A DNA stretch of 64,000 bases from a bacterium 210917-SL.2.15 (GCA_020555605.1 JAJCJC010000003.1:170986-234985), one strand, 5' to 3'. Counted from the first letter of the stretch, positions 35,504 to 44,908 are shown. The notes: generated by a model not told the origin, from the sequence alone. Numbers and translations are program-made.

Positions 35504-37474
35504 ATGAATTATCGTGAAGAGATGAAGCAGCTGCGCGACACGCTCAACGCGCACGGTTACCGCTATTATGTGCTGGATGCCCCAACTATTCCGGACTATG
35601 AATATGATCGTATGCTGCGCCGTTTGGAAGACCTTGAGAAAGAACATCCAGAGGAAATTACGCCCGACTCTCCGACACAGCGGGTGGGCGGACGGATCCT
35701 GACTGCCTTTGAAAGCGTGGAGCACGAAGTGCCCCTGGAAAGCCTGCAGGACGTATTTTCGCCGGAAGAAGTGGACGAATTCGGCGCCCGGATGGCGGAA
35801 AGCCTCCATCAGGTTGCCTATAGCGTGGAGCCGAAAGTCGACGGACTTTCGGTTGCGCTGGAATACCGCGACGGCGTCTTTGTCCGCGGTGCCACGCGGG
35901 GCGACGGACGGGTTGGTGAGGACGTAACAGAGAATCTGCGCACAATCAAATCCATCCCCATGACACTGCCGGAAAAGCTGCCGCATCTGATTGTCCGGGG
36001 CGAGGTCTATATGTCGCACAAGGTGTTTGATGAACTTAACGCCATGCGGGAGATCAACGGGGAACCGTTGTTTGCCAATCCGCGCAACGCAGCGGCAGGG
36101 TCTCTGCGCCAGCTGGATTCCAAGATCGCCGCCCAGCGGCGGCTGGATATTCAGGTATTCAATCTGCAGCTGTGCCAAGGGCGGACGTTCGAAACCCATG
36201 AACAGAGCCTGGACTATCTGCGCACGCAGAACTTCAAAGTGATCGCGCATCGTGTGGTCAACAGCATTGCAGAATGCAACGAGGAAATTGTTGCGCTGAA
36301 CGAGAGTCGGGATCAGTTTCCGTTCGATATGGACGGAGCTGTTGTAAAGGTAAACAGCCTTACAGATCGCGAGTTGCTGGGCAGTACCGCCAAATCCCCC
36401 CGGTGGGCCATTGCATATAAATATCCGCCGGAGCAAAAGCCCTCCAAAGTGGTGGATATCGTGGTGCAGGTGGGCCGCACGGGCGTATTAACACCGAAGG
36501 CCATTGTAGAGCCGGTGCATCTGGCGGGAACGACAGTGACCAACGCCACACTTCACAACCAAGACTATATTGCGGAAAAGGACATTCGCATCGGAGATAC
36601 CGTATTGGTGCAGAAAGCGGGGGAGATCATTCCGGAGATCGTATCGGTGGATCTGAGCAAGCGGCCATCGGGGACAGCGCCTTATATGCTGCCGGAGCGG
36701 TGCCCTGTCTGCGGCGCACCGGTGTCACGGGACCCGGACGGCTCTGCCGTCCGCTGCACCGGCGCGGAATGTCCGGCTCAGCTGTTGCGCAACCTGGTTC
36801 ATTTCGTCAGCCGGGACGCCATGGATATCGAAGGCGTAGGTCCCGCCGTTTTGCAGCAGATGATCGAAACTGAGATGGTGCGTTCGCCGGCAGATCTGTA
36901 TTATCTCCGGGAAGAGGATGTAGCAAGCCTTGAGCGTATGGGGAAAAAATCGGCGCGTAACGCTATGGAGGCCATTGAAAAATCCAAAGGCAGCGACCTG
37001 TCGCGTTTGCTGTATGCGCTTGGAATCCGACAGGTGGGTGCGAAAGCGGGCCATGTGCTGGCGGCTCATTTCAAAAGCTTCCAAGCGCTTTCTGCTTCGG
37101 GGCTGGATGAGCTGACCGAAATCCCGGATATTGGCCCCATTACAGCTCAGTTTATTCTGGACTGGTTGGGAAGTGCGCAATCGCAGCATTTGATCGGCCG
37201 ACTGAAAGCAGCCGGTGTGAATATGGAATATCTTGAAAAGAAGGTCAACAGCAATTTTGAGGGTATGACGTTTGTCTTGACCGGGACGCTGCGGAAATTT
37301 ACCCGTCAGGAAGCCGGCAAATTGGTGGAAGAGCGCGGTGGCAAGGCGGCGTCTTCGGTTTCCAAAAAGACCACTTATGTGGTGGCGGGCGAAAACGCCG
37401 GATCAAAACTGGCAAAGGCGCAGGAGTTGGGCGTTCCGGTGTTGACGGAGGATGAGTTCCTGGCGATGCTTTAA
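35504..37474 (+). CDS. ligA: NAD-dependent DNA ligase LigA
   Basis: A 656-residue ligase: N-terminal Ia domain (HGYRYYVLDAPTIPDYEYD), adenylation site EPKVDGLSVALEY, RGDGRVGEDVTENLRTI, PRWAIAYKYPPE, the zinc finger CPVCGAPV...CTGAECPAQ, helix-hairpin-helix repeats (about residues 470-570) and a C-terminal BRCT domain (FEGMTFVLTGTLRKFTRQEA). It seals nicks in replication and repair. It starts 13 bases after yunB. Confidence 0.97.
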   Translation: MNYREEMKQLRDTLNAHGYRYYVLDAPTIPDYEYDRMLRRLEDLEKEHPEEITPDSPTQRVGGRILTAFESVEHEVPLESLQDVFSPEEVDEFGARMAESLHQVAYSVEPKVDGLSVALEYRDGVFVRGATRGDGRVGEDVTENLRTIKSIPMTLPEKLPHLIVRGEVYMSHKVFDELNAMREINGEPLFANPRNAAAGSLRQLDSKIAAQRRLDIQVFNLQLCQGRTFETHEQSLDYLRTQNFKVIAHRVVNSIAECNEEIVALNESRDQFPFDMDGAVVKVNSLTDRELLGSTAKSPRWAIAYKYPPEQKPSKVVDIVVQVGRTGVLTPKAIVEPVHLAGTTVTNATLHNQDYIAEKDIRIGDTVLVQKAGEIIPEIVSVDLSKRPSGTAPYMLPERCPVCGAPVSRDPDGSAVRCTGAECPAQLLRNLVHFVSRDAMDIEGVGPAVLQQMIETEMVRSPADLYYLREEDVASLERMGKKSARNAMEAIEKSKGSDLSRLLYALGIRQVGAKAGHVLAAHFKSFQALSASGLDELTEIPDIGPITAQFILDWLGSAQSQHLIGRLKAAGVNMEYLEKKVNSNFEGMTFVLTGTLRKFTRQEAGKLVEERGGKAASSVSKKTTYVVAGENAGSKLAKAQELGVPVLTEDEFLAML

Positions 37475-37494
37475 CGGATTTTACCAGGAAATGG

Positions 37495-37523
37495 TTGACT
37501 TTCCCCCAGGGATATGGTATAGT
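37495..37523 (+). promoter_or_regulatory. Promoter of the riboswitch-ATPase transcript
   Basis: TTGACT (37495-37500), 17 bases, TATAGT (37518-37523), with the predicted start at about 37530, directly at the riboswitch 5' end. Confidence 0.85.
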
Positions 37524-37529
37524 CCATTT

Positions 37530-37672
37530 ACCAAAAGGGAGTAGTTCACATCTCAATCGGGATGTTTGTGTTTTCGTCATCTCGGGGCGTTGGGTTTCGC
37601 GTCCCCGGAGCACAAGTAAGAAGCGAGACTTTTGCTGCAGTGTACGCCGCGGTAAAAGGACTCGCTTTTTCT
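37530..37672 (+). promoter_or_regulatory. yybP-ykoY-type manganese riboswitch with terminator expression platform
   Basis: The leader holds the conserved parts of the yybP-ykoY class: 5' AAAAGGGAGTAG (37533-37544), internal TCGTCATCTCGG (37575-37586) with a GGGGCG hairpin, and 3' GCGAGACTTTTGC (37623-37635). P1 is visible: CAAAAG (37532-37537) pairs with CTTTTG (37629-37634). The same CTTTT can instead pair with AAAAG (37654-37658) and GCGAG (37623-37627) with CTCGC (37661-37665), making a terminator followed by TTTTTCTTTT. Known behaviour of the class is that Mn2+ stabilises P1 and turns the gene on, which fits a downstream metal exporter. Confidence 0.88.
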
Positions 37673-37732
37673 TTTGTCCTGATAGCCGCAAGGAAAACTG
37701 TAAAGAATAGATCAGGGGAGTTGATGTGAACA

Positions 37733-40372
37733 ATGAAACCTGCATATCAAAAAACGAAAGAAGATGTATTTCGGGACTGCCGATCATCCCGGTCGGGCCT
37801 TTGTTCGGAGGAGGTCGAAAAACGGCGCCAGGAATATGGGTACAATGAACTGATTGAGGGACGGAAAAAGTCTGTCTTTGTCATCTTTTTGGAACAATTC
37901 AAAGACTTTCTGGTATTGATCCTGATTGCTGCTGCTGTGGTGTCCATCGTTCTGGGCGATATCGAAAGCGCTGCTGTGATTTTGGCGGTTATTATTATGA
38001 ATGCCATCCTTGGTACAGTGCAACAAATCAAGGCAGAACATTCTCTGGCCAGCCTAAAGCAAATTTCTGCGCCTACTGCAAAAGTGCTGCGGGACGGAAA
38101 GACAGTTGTGATTCCCTCTCGGGAAGTTACGGTTGGTGATATCGTTTTCCTGGAAGCCGGCGACTCTGTGTGTGCCGATGGCCGCATCATCGAAAATGCC
38201 AGCCTGAAAATCAATGAGAGTGCGCTGACTGGTGAAAGCCTGAACGTGGAGAAAGAAGACCGCACCATTGAAGATGAGGCCCCGCTGGGCGACCGCAAAA
38301 ACATGGTCTATTCCGGCAGTTTTGTGACGTATGGGCGCGGCAGCTTCCTGGTGACCGGTATTGGTATGGAAACTGAAGTGGGCAAGATCGCAAGCCTTCT
38401 TAAATCCACGTCGGAAAAGCGGACGCCGCTGCAGGAGAACCTGGATGATTTCGGGAAAAAGCTGGCGGTGCTGATTTTGGTAATCTGTGCCGCGGTCTTT
38501 GGACTGAACGTGCTGCGCGGCGGCCAGATCATGGATGCGTTCTTGTTTGCCGTTGCGCTGGCTGTGGCAGCCATTCCGGAGGCGCTCGGTTCGATCGTAA
38601 CGATTGTGCTGGCATTCAGTACGCAGAAAATGGTCCGGGAGCACGCCATTATTCGAAAGTTGCAGGCCGTGGAAGGTTTGGGCAGCGTTTCGATCATCTG
38701 TTCGGATAAAACCGGAACGCTGACACAGAACAAGATGACTGTCCAGAAGTGCTTTGCCGACGGAGTCGTGCTGGAAGACAGCGCGGTCCAATTTGACGGC
38801 GCCGTCACACGCAAACTCCTGGATGCGGCAGTTTTGTGCAGTGATGCAGAAATTTCGGACGGCAAGGAGATCGGCGACCCTACGGAAACCGCGCTGATCG
38901 CCATGGCGGAGCGCCACGGACAGGATTGGCGTGCCATGCGCCAGGATATGCCCCGCATGGCGGAGATCCCCTTTGACTCCGACCGCAAGCTGATGTCTAC
39001 GGTCAACCGCTGTGCAGACGGTTTTGTATTCTTTACCAAGGGAGCTGTGGACGTCATTCTGGGGCGCACCGAGGCTATTCTGACCGGGAGCGGCCCGCGG
39101 CCCATGACAGAGCAGGATCACCAGGCTATCCGCGACGCGAACCAGCACTTTTCGGAAAATGGTTTGCGCGTATTGGCTTTCGCTTACAAGGAAGGGCACG
39201 CGGAGATGAAGGGTGCGCTGGATACCGGCGAGGAAAACGGCTTGACCCTTATTGGCTTGATTGCCATGATGGATCCTCCGCGTCTGGAATCCAAAGACGC
39301 TGTTGCAAAATGCATGCAGGCTGGCATCCGGCCCATTATGATCACCGGTGACCACAAAGTGACGGCTGCTGCCATTGCCAGGGAAATCGGTATCCTGCAG
39401 CCCGGTACCCGGGCCGTGGAAGGCGCAGAAATTGACGCCTTGAGTGATGAAGCCCTGCGTGAACTAGTGCCGGAGATCTCTGTTTATGCCCGTGTTTCGC
39501 CGGAGCATAAGATCCGCATTGTACGGGCGTGGCAGGATCGCGGCAATATCGTTTCCATGACCGGCGACGGCGTTAACGATGCCCCTGCGCTGAAACAGGC
39601 GGACATTGGTGTGGCCATGGGTATCACCGGTACAGAAGTGGCCAAGGACGCCGCTTCCATGGTATTGACGGATGATAACTTTGCCACCATTGTCAAAGCA
39701 GTGGAAAACGGCCGCAACGTGTATGCCAATATCAAGAAGTCCATTAAGTTTTTGCTTTCCGGCAACACAGCGGGCATTCTTTCGGTTTTGTATGCCTGTA
39801 TTATCGCCTTGCCCGTGCCTTTTGCCGCTGTGCATCTGCTGTTTATCAATTTGCTGACCGACAGCTTGCCCGCAATTTCGTTGGGACTGGATCCCCACGG
39901 CAGCGAGGTGATGCAGGAGAAGCCCCGACCGAAAAATGAGCCGATTCTAACCAGAAACTTTTTGGTGGGGATTCTGATCGAAGGTGCTATCATTGCGCTC
40001 AACACCATGATTGCCTTTCATACAGGTCTGTATTACGGCGCTGGCATGGCTGCAGGCGCGGCTACAGTCGGTAGTACCATGGCCTTTGCCACGCTGTGCT
40101 TGTCCCGCCTGATGCACGGGTTTAACAGCAAGGCAGATCATCCTGTACTGTTTCAGAAGGAAATGTTCAACAACCGTTATCTGAATCTTTCGTTCCTGGT
40201 GGGCTTTGCGCTGCTGAGTGCCGTTTTGCTGTTGCCGCCGCTGAAACCGCTGTTCAAGGTTGCGACGCTGACGCCGATGCTCTATGGCGTGATCATCGGC
40301 TGTGCGGCCATGAACGTGGTGGAGATCCAGGTGATTAAAGCAATTCGCACACATCTGAAAAAAAAGCGCTAA
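37733..40372 (+). CDS. P2-type cation-transporting ATPase, probable Mn2+/Ca2+ exporter
   Basis: An 879-residue P-type ATPase of the SERCA-like group: actuator NESALTGES, M4 motif AIPEALGSIVTIVLAF, phosphorylation site CSDKTGTLTQNK, nucleotide-domain KGAVDVIL, hinge MTGDGVNDAPALKQADIGVAMG, and a C-terminal six-helix domain (VHLLFINLLTDSLPAISLG). About ten membrane spans. The upstream manganese riboswitch suggests Mn2+ export, as for the Lactococcus YoaB and pneumococcal MgtA homologues; Ca2+ is also possible. ATG at 37733 is fixed by an in-frame TGA at 37727. Confidence 0.92.
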   Translation: MKPAYQKTKEDVFRDCRSSRSGLCSEEVEKRRQEYGYNELIEGRKKSVFVIFLEQFKDFLVLILIAAAVVSIVLGDIESAAVILAVIIMNAILGTVQQIKAEHSLASLKQISAPTAKVLRDGKTVVIPSREVTVGDIVFLEAGDSVCADGRIIENASLKINESALTGESLNVEKEDRTIEDEAPLGDRKNMVYSGSFVTYGRGSFLVTGIGMETEVGKIASLLKSTSEKRTPLQENLDDFGKKLAVLILVICAAVFGLNVLRGGQIMDAFLFAVALAVAAIPEALGSIVTIVLAFSTQKMVREHAIIRKLQAVEGLGSVSIICSDKTGTLTQNKMTVQKCFADGVVLEDSAVQFDGAVTRKLLDAAVLCSDAEISDGKEIGDPTETALIAMAERHGQDWRAMRQDMPRMAEIPFDSDRKLMSTVNRCADGFVFFTKGAVDVILGRTEAILTGSGPRPMTEQDHQAIRDANQHFSENGLRVLAFAYKEGHAEMKGALDTGEENGLTLIGLIAMMDPPRLESKDAVAKCMQAGIRPIMITGDHKVTAAAIAREIGILQPGTRAVEGAEIDALSDEALRELVPEISVYARVSPEHKIRIVRAWQDRGNIVSMTGDGVNDAPALKQADIGVAMGITGTEVAKDAASMVLTDDNFATIVKAVENGRNVYANIKKSIKFLLSGNTAGILSVLYACIIALPVPFAAVHLLFINLLTDSLPAISLGLDPHGSEVMQEKPRPKNEPILTRNFLVGILIEGAIIALNTMIAFHTGLYYGAGMAAGAATVGSTMAFATLCLSRLMHGFNSKADHPVLFQKEMFNNRYLNLSFLVGFALLSAVLLLPPLKPLFKVATLTPMLYGVIIGCAAMNVVEIQVIKAIRTHLKKKR

Positions 40373-40390
40373 AAGCGCTGATGCTGCTAC

Positions 40391-40428
40391 GCCGCAGGCA
40401 ATGGAAATTGCCTGCGGCGCTTTTCTTT
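40391..40428 (+). terminator. Terminator after the P-type ATPase gene
   Basis: A 12-bp perfect stem GCCGCAGGCAAT / ATTGCCTGCGGC is followed by GCTTTTCTTTT. Confidence 0.92.
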
Positions 40429-40522
40429 TGCGCTTCTTTTTCGGCACCGTTCGCCTGTATGCTGCATAAGGTGAACTACGGGTATGCGTTTTGCAGGCCC
40501 GAGAGCAAAGGAGGAATCTACT

Positions 40523-40981
40523 TTGAATGTGAAACCTGAACAGACCGGCTGTGCGGTGACAGAGGGCACATTGCCCGGCACGTGCGCGCCGATGGTTTTT
40601 CCCTTTATCGCCATGCAGACGGAGAATTCCGAGCGTTATGACAGCAGTGAGGCACTGAAAAGCGGTACGTTGTTTCCCGGACTGAATCTTCCCTTCCACG
40701 TGGAGATGCAGAGCCGCTTTCCGACGGTTCCGGCCGCTCTGGCGGAGCTGATGGCTCTGGATTTTGCCATTGACGAGCTGGGACTTTATCTGGATACCCA
40801 CCCCAATGACAGCGAAGCGCTGGAGCTTTTTAATTCCTATATCAAACTGGCGCAGCAGGGCCGCACGAAATATGAGGCCATGTATGGCCCGTTGGCTAAG
40901 AAATATGTTTCCGAAGACGGGAAATACACCTGGATCAATGATCCGTGGCCCTGGGAAATCATTGAGGGAGGGAAGATGTAA
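40523..40981 (+). CDS. Fused spore coat protein CotJA-CotJB
   Basis: A 152-residue protein combining two families normally encoded separately. Residues about 25-65 match CotJA (MVFPFIAMQ, DSSEALKSGTLFPGLNLPF). Residues about 75-150 match CotJB (LMALDFAIDELGLYLDTHPND, ALELFNSY, YGPLAKKY and the terminal INDPWPWE). CotJA, CotJB and CotJC are inner spore-coat components. The start is TTG at 40523, with AGGAGG 8 bases upstream; the ATG at 40527 is out of frame. The stop overlaps the cotJC ATG by one base (TAATG). The frame is open without interruption across the junction. Confidence 0.85.
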   Translation: MNVKPEQTGCAVTEGTLPGTCAPMVFPFIAMQTENSERYDSSEALKSGTLFPGLNLPFHVEMQSRFPTVPAALAELMALDFAIDELGLYLDTHPNDSEALELFNSYIKLAQQGRTKYEAMYGPLAKKYVSEDGKYTWINDPWPWEIIEGGKM

Positions 40982-41577
40982 TGTTTGTTTATGAAAAGAA
41001 GCTGCAGTATCCGATCAAGATCAAGAATACCAATCCGCGTTTGGCTGCGCTGATCATTTCACAGTATGGCGGGCCGGACGGCGAACTGGGCGCATCGCTG
41101 CGTTATTTGAGCCAGCGTTTCTCCATGCCTTATCCCGAATTGAAAGCGCTTTTGACCGACATCGGTACGGAAGAACTTGGGCATCTGGAAATGATCGGTA
41201 CAATCGTCTACCAGTTGACCCGCAACCTAACCGAAGAGCAGATTAAGACCGCCGGTTTTGACAGCTACTTTGTGGACCGCACAGCCGGTGTATATCCCAC
41301 TGCAGCGTCCGGTTTCCCCTACAGCGCGGCAAGCATGGCCTGTAAAGGCGATTTGATCGCCGATCTGACAGAGGATTTGGCCGCTGAGCAGAAAGCCAGG
41401 GTTACTTATGACAATATCCTGCGGTTGAGCGATGATCCGGATGTCAATGACGTCATCAAATTCTTGCGTGAGCGTGAGATCGTACACTTCCAGCGCTTTG
41501 GCGAAGGACTGCGCGTCGCGAAAGAGAAGATGAATCAAAAGAATCTTTACTTTATCAACCCTTCTTTCGACAAATAA
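40981..41577 (+). CDS. cotJC: Spore coat protein CotJC, manganese-catalase family
   Basis: A 198-residue ferritin-like protein of the Mn-catalase family: LAALIISQYGGPDGELGASLRYLSQRF, the metal-ligand helix TDIGTEELGHLEMIGTIV (Glu and His), EDLAAEQKARVTYDNIL, and LREREIVHFQRFGEGL. It is a component of the CotJ operon and may have catalase activity on the spore surface. It lies next to a manganese-type riboswitch-controlled ATPase, but has a separate transcript. Confidence 0.95.
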   Translation: MFVYEKKLQYPIKIKNTNPRLAALIISQYGGPDGELGASLRYLSQRFSMPYPELKALLTDIGTEELGHLEMIGTIVYQLTRNLTEEQIKTAGFDSYFVDRTAGVYPTAASGFPYSAASMACKGDLIADLTEDLAAEQKARVTYDNILRLSDDPDVNDVIKFLREREIVHFQRFGEGLRVAKEKMNQKNLYFINPSFDK

Positions 41578-41609
41578 CCCATCTTGCGGCCGCACGATTT
41601 GTATTTGTG

Positions 41610-41641
41610 CAGGGCGCGGCATAGTTTTGCCGCGCCCTGCA
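41610..41641 (+). terminator. Probable terminator after cotJC
   Basis: The stem GCAGGGCGCGGCA / TGCCGCGCCCTGC is followed by ATATGGTTTTTCG. The T-tract is displaced, so strength is uncertain. Confidence 0.6.
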
Positions 41642-41663
41642 TATGGTTTTTCGAGGTGGTTTT

Positions 41664-42452
41664 ATGTTTATCGTACTGCATGCAAAGCGGATTCTCTGCA
41701 TCATAGGCTTGACTATTCTATTTCTTGGCGGTATGATGATAATAAGATATCGAACTTTAGTTCCGGTTTTTGGGCCGGAGCTGGAGAACGTCACCGCGCC
41801 AGTGGTTTACGTCATCGATGCCGGGCATGGCGGGGAAGATGGGGGAGCTGTTTCAGCCTCCGGTGTGACGGAAAGTACGCTGAACCTGGAAATTGCGCAG
41901 CATTTGAATGACATGCTGTCCTTTCTTGGAAAGGATACCGTCATGACCCGCCCCGGAGAAAATGCTGTATACAGTGTCGGCGCGTCTACTCTGCGGGAGA
42001 AAAAGCGCTCTGATCTTCAGAACCGTGTGGCTATGGTCAATGGATATGACGACGCTGTGCTGCTCAGCATCCATCAGAACAGTCTGCCCACGGTACCATC
42101 CGTTCATGGTGCACAGACGTTTTATAATACGGTTTCCGGAGCGGATCAGTTGGCAGAGCAGATTCAGCAGAGCCTGAATCAGACGGTGAACATAGGCAAT
42201 GAAAAAGCGAAGAAGCAAATTGACGATACGATCTATCTGATGCGCCGGGTTTCACGCCCGGCTGTTCTGGTGGAATGTGGCTTCCTCTCTAATGCAGAGG
42301 AAACCAAGCTGCTGCAGGAGCAGAAGTATCAGACACGGTTGGCTCTGGCGATCGCCGCCGGGGTGCTGCAGGAACCTGCAGAAGATGCTGGCACGGATGC
42401 GCAGCAGGATACGGCAGAAAACAAGCAAGAGAATGGAGCGGTTGTCTCATGA
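41664..42452 (+). CDS. N-acetylmuramoyl-L-alanine amidase, CwlD-like (amidase_3)
   Basis: A 262-residue protein with an N-terminal membrane anchor (IVLHAKRILCIIGLTILFLGG) and the zinc amidase_3 domain: VYVIDAGHGGEDGGA (His), LNLEIAQHL (Glu), LLSIHQNSLP (His) and PAVLVECGFLSNAEE (catalytic Glu). CwlD cleaves the stem peptide from muramic acid for the spore-cortex muramic-delta-lactam; length and anchor fit CwlD. The C-terminal ~25 residues are an acidic, Gln-rich tail. ATG at 41664 follows GAGGTGG. It overlaps radA as ATGA. Confidence 0.85.
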   Translation: MFIVLHAKRILCIIGLTILFLGGMMIIRYRTLVPVFGPELENVTAPVVYVIDAGHGGEDGGAVSASGVTESTLNLEIAQHLNDMLSFLGKDTVMTRPGENAVYSVGASTLREKKRSDLQNRVAMVNGYDDAVLLSIHQNSLPTVPSVHGAQTFYNTVSGADQLAEQIQQSLNQTVNIGNEKAKKQIDDTIYLMRRVSRPAVLVECGFLSNAEETKLLQEQKYQTRLALAIAAGVLQEPAEDAGTDAQQDTAENKQENGAVVS

Positions 42453-43834
42453 AAGCAAAAACTTCTTTTTATTGTACAGAATGCGGAAATGAATTTCCGA
42501 AGTGGGCCGGCCGATGTACGGCCTGCGGCGCCTGGAACACGATTGCAGAGCGCCCGGCAGAGACCGCTGCACGCCGTTCTTCCGGCGCCCGAAGGGATGC
42601 CCGTACCGCGATGTCCCTAGGAGGAAACCGCAAGGCAAGGCCCATCACCGAGCTGAGCACCGCCGAAGAACTGCGCTTTGCCACTGGTATGGGAGAGCTG
42701 GATCGCGTGCTGGGCGGCGGTGCAGTCAAAGGCTCGTTGGTGTTGGTGGGCGGTGCACCCGGTATCGGAAAATCCACGCTGATGCTGCAGATCTGTGAGC
42801 AGCTCTGCAACACCGGTGATGTATTGTATGTCTCCGGCGAGGAGTCGGAGCACCAGCTGAAAATGCGGGCGGAGCGTCTCCATGTTTGCAACAGCAACCT
42901 TTATGTGCTTTCGGAAACCAATTTATCCGATATTCTGGAATCCGTCCATGAATGCAAGCCCAATGTGCTCATTATCGATTCCATCCAAACCATGTTCAGC
43001 GACGCATTGGATACGCCTCCCGGAAGCATCGGGCAGGTAAAAGAGTGTACCATGACCCTGATGCAGCTGGCGAAAGGGGAGGGTGTCACTGTTTTTGTGA
43101 TTGGCCATGTCAACAAGGAAGGCTCCATTGCCGGTCCTAAGGTGTTGGAGCACATGGTGGATTGTGTGCTCTATTTTGAAGGCGATCAGCATATGAGCTA
43201 CCGTATTTTACGGGCGGCGAAAAACCGTTTTGGCGCTACTAACGAGATTGGCGTATTTGAGATGGCGGATAAGGGACTGGCCGAAGTGACCAATCCATCG
43301 GAAACACTGCTTTCCGGCCGCCCTCAGGATGCTCCGGGTACCTGCGTCACCTGTGCTATGGAGGGCGCGCGGCCCGTTCTGGCAGAGATCCAGGCCCTGA
43401 TTGCGCCAACTGCCTATGCGAATCCACGCCGTACCAGCAATGGATTAGATTATAACCGCAGCGCCATGCTGATGGCAGTTTTGGAGAAGCGGGGCGGTCT
43501 GAAAATCTCCAACTGCGATGCCTATCTCAACGTGATCGGCGGCCTTTCCCTGGACGAGCCTGCGGCCGATCTTGCGATTATGATCGCATTGGCATCCAGT
43601 TATCTGGATGTGCCGGTGGGCAGCGATTTGGCAGCCATCGGTGAAGTGGGCCTGACGGGAGAACTGCGCAGTGTGCAGAATATTGGACAGCGCCTGTCCG
43701 AGGTGCAGCGTTTGGGTTTCCATAAATGTGTAGTACCTTGGCAGAGAACAGACAAGCTGACCGGTCTTGACAATCTCCAACTGATCCGGGTCAAAACGAT
43801 TGCGCAGGCACTGCAAGCGGTGCTTGGCAAATAA
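42449..43834 (+). CDS. radA: DNA repair protein RadA
   Basis: A 461-residue RecA-like ATPase: C4 zinc finger CTECGNEFPKWAGRCTACG, Walker A GAPGIGKSTLMLQI, Walker B NVLIIDSIQT, the RadA motif KNRFGATNEIGVFEM and a C-terminal Lon-protease-like domain (about residues 290-455). It promotes branch migration in recombination repair. Start overlaps the amidase stop by four bases. Confidence 0.96.
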   Translation: MKAKTSFYCTECGNEFPKWAGRCTACGAWNTIAERPAETAARRSSGARRDARTAMSLGGNRKARPITELSTAEELRFATGMGELDRVLGGGAVKGSLVLVGGAPGIGKSTLMLQICEQLCNTGDVLYVSGEESEHQLKMRAERLHVCNSNLYVLSETNLSDILESVHECKPNVLIIDSIQTMFSDALDTPPGSIGQVKECTMTLMQLAKGEGVTVFVIGHVNKEGSIAGPKVLEHMVDCVLYFEGDQHMSYRILRAAKNRFGATNEIGVFEMADKGLAEVTNPSETLLSGRPQDAPGTCVTCAMEGARPVLAEIQALIAPTAYANPRRTSNGLDYNRSAMLMAVLEKRGGLKISNCDAYLNVIGGLSLDEPAADLAIMIALASSYLDVPVGSDLAAIGEVGLTGELRSVQNIGQRLSEVQRLGFHKCVVPWQRTDKLTGLDNLQLIRVKTIAQALQAVLGK

Positions 43835-43837
43835 AGA

Positions 43838-43880
43838 AAACCCGCAGCCGACTTCATAAAAGCCTCTGGCTGCTGGTTTC
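43838..43880 (-). terminator. Bidirectional terminator between radA and the xerC-like gene
   Basis: The stem AAACCCGCAGCC / GGCTGCTGGTTT with an 18-base loop. The minus-strand side runs into TTTTCTTTATTT, the plus-strand side into CTATCCTATTTTT. Confidence 0.75.
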
Positions 43881-43891
43881 TATCCTATTTT

Positions 43892-44908
43892 TCATTCCTC
43901 ATCGTTTGCCGATTCCTGCTTTTTATAGCGGCCGATGGGATTGGCGCGGGCTGCTGTGCGCAGACCTTCGTTGTCAATATGGGTGTATATTTGGGTGGTA
44001 TTCAGGCTTTCGTGACCCAGAACTTCCTGTAGCGTGCGCACATCTACGCCGTTCTGCAGCATCAATGTAGCCGCCGTATGACGCAGTTTATGAGGCGAAT
44101 AGCGCTCCGGGTCCAAGCCGGCAGCGGAGCAGGTGCGCTTGACCAAGATCTGGATACTGTCTACACTGATCCGCCGGTGATTGCGCGAGAGGAACAACGC
44201 ATCCTGATCTTTCGGCTGAACATTTGTTCCATCCCGAACAAGCAGATAATCCCGTATGGCTTGCTGACAAGGGGAATTCAGATATAAAATGCGCTCTTTG
44301 TTTCCTTTGCCTAAAACACGCACCGTTTCGCCGTTTATATCTTTCAGATTCAGCCCGGCCAGTTCCGATACGCGCATCCCACAGCTGAGCAGCAAAAGAA
44401 GTATGCAGAAATCGCGCTCAGCATAGGGGCCGCGTACTGCGTCCAGAAGCTTGACGGCATCCGGCTCATTTAAGTAGACCGGAAGCGTTTTGCGTAGCCT
44501 GGGGGCGTCAATATCCGCTGCGGGATTGGAAGCGATCAGTTCACGCTTGAGCAGTAAATAATCGAAAAAAGAGCGTACAGCAACCAGTTTGCGAGCACGG
44601 GCAGGAACACTCAGGCCCATCTGTTTTTTTCCTTGACGGTCCCGTGCCAGCCAGGAAAGAAAATCGTAAATATCTGCTTTTTTTATGGCACGGATGAAGT
44701 CCAAGTTGATGTCGCGGATTGCGATCTCGGCAAAGGGCGTGTCCTGCGGCACCAGTTCATGATTCCATTTCACGAAGCGCAGAAACAGGCGCAGATCAAT
44801 ATAATACGCATCCACAGTGCGTATTGAATGATTTTTGATGGTTTCGTGGTATTGCAGAAAATCCCGGACCAATTCCGGCGCTTCCAGGCGGTAATCAACG
44901 GCGGCCAT
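43892..44908 (-). CDS. Tyrosine recombinase, XerC-like
   Basis: A 338-residue tyrosine recombinase, about 40 residues longer than XerD. The catalytic residues are present: Arg in CGMRVSELAGL, Lys in GKGNKERILYL, HKLRHTAATLM (His, Arg), LGHESLNTTQIY (His, Tyr). It could be the chromosomal XerC partner of the XerD at 21.2 kb or an independent recombinase. ATG at 44908 has AGGAG 10 bases upstream. It has a consensus promoter with a perfect inverted repeat at the transcription start. Confidence 0.88.
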   Translation of the reverse strand: MAAVDYRLEAPELVRDFLQYHETIKNHSIRTVDAYYIDLRLFLRFVKWNHELVPQDTPFAEIAIRDINLDFIRAIKKADIYDFLSWLARDRQGKKQMGLSVPARARKLVAVRSFFDYLLLKRELIASNPAADIDAPRLRKTLPVYLNEPDAVKLLDAVRGPYAERDFCILLLLLSCGMRVSELAGLNLKDINGETVRVLGKGNKERILYLNSPCQQAIRDYLLVRDGTNVQPKDQDALFLSRNHRRISVDSIQILVKRTCSAAGLDPERYSPHKLRHTAATLMLQNGVDVRTLQEVLGHESLNTTQIYTHIDNEGLRTAARANPIGRYKKQESANDEE

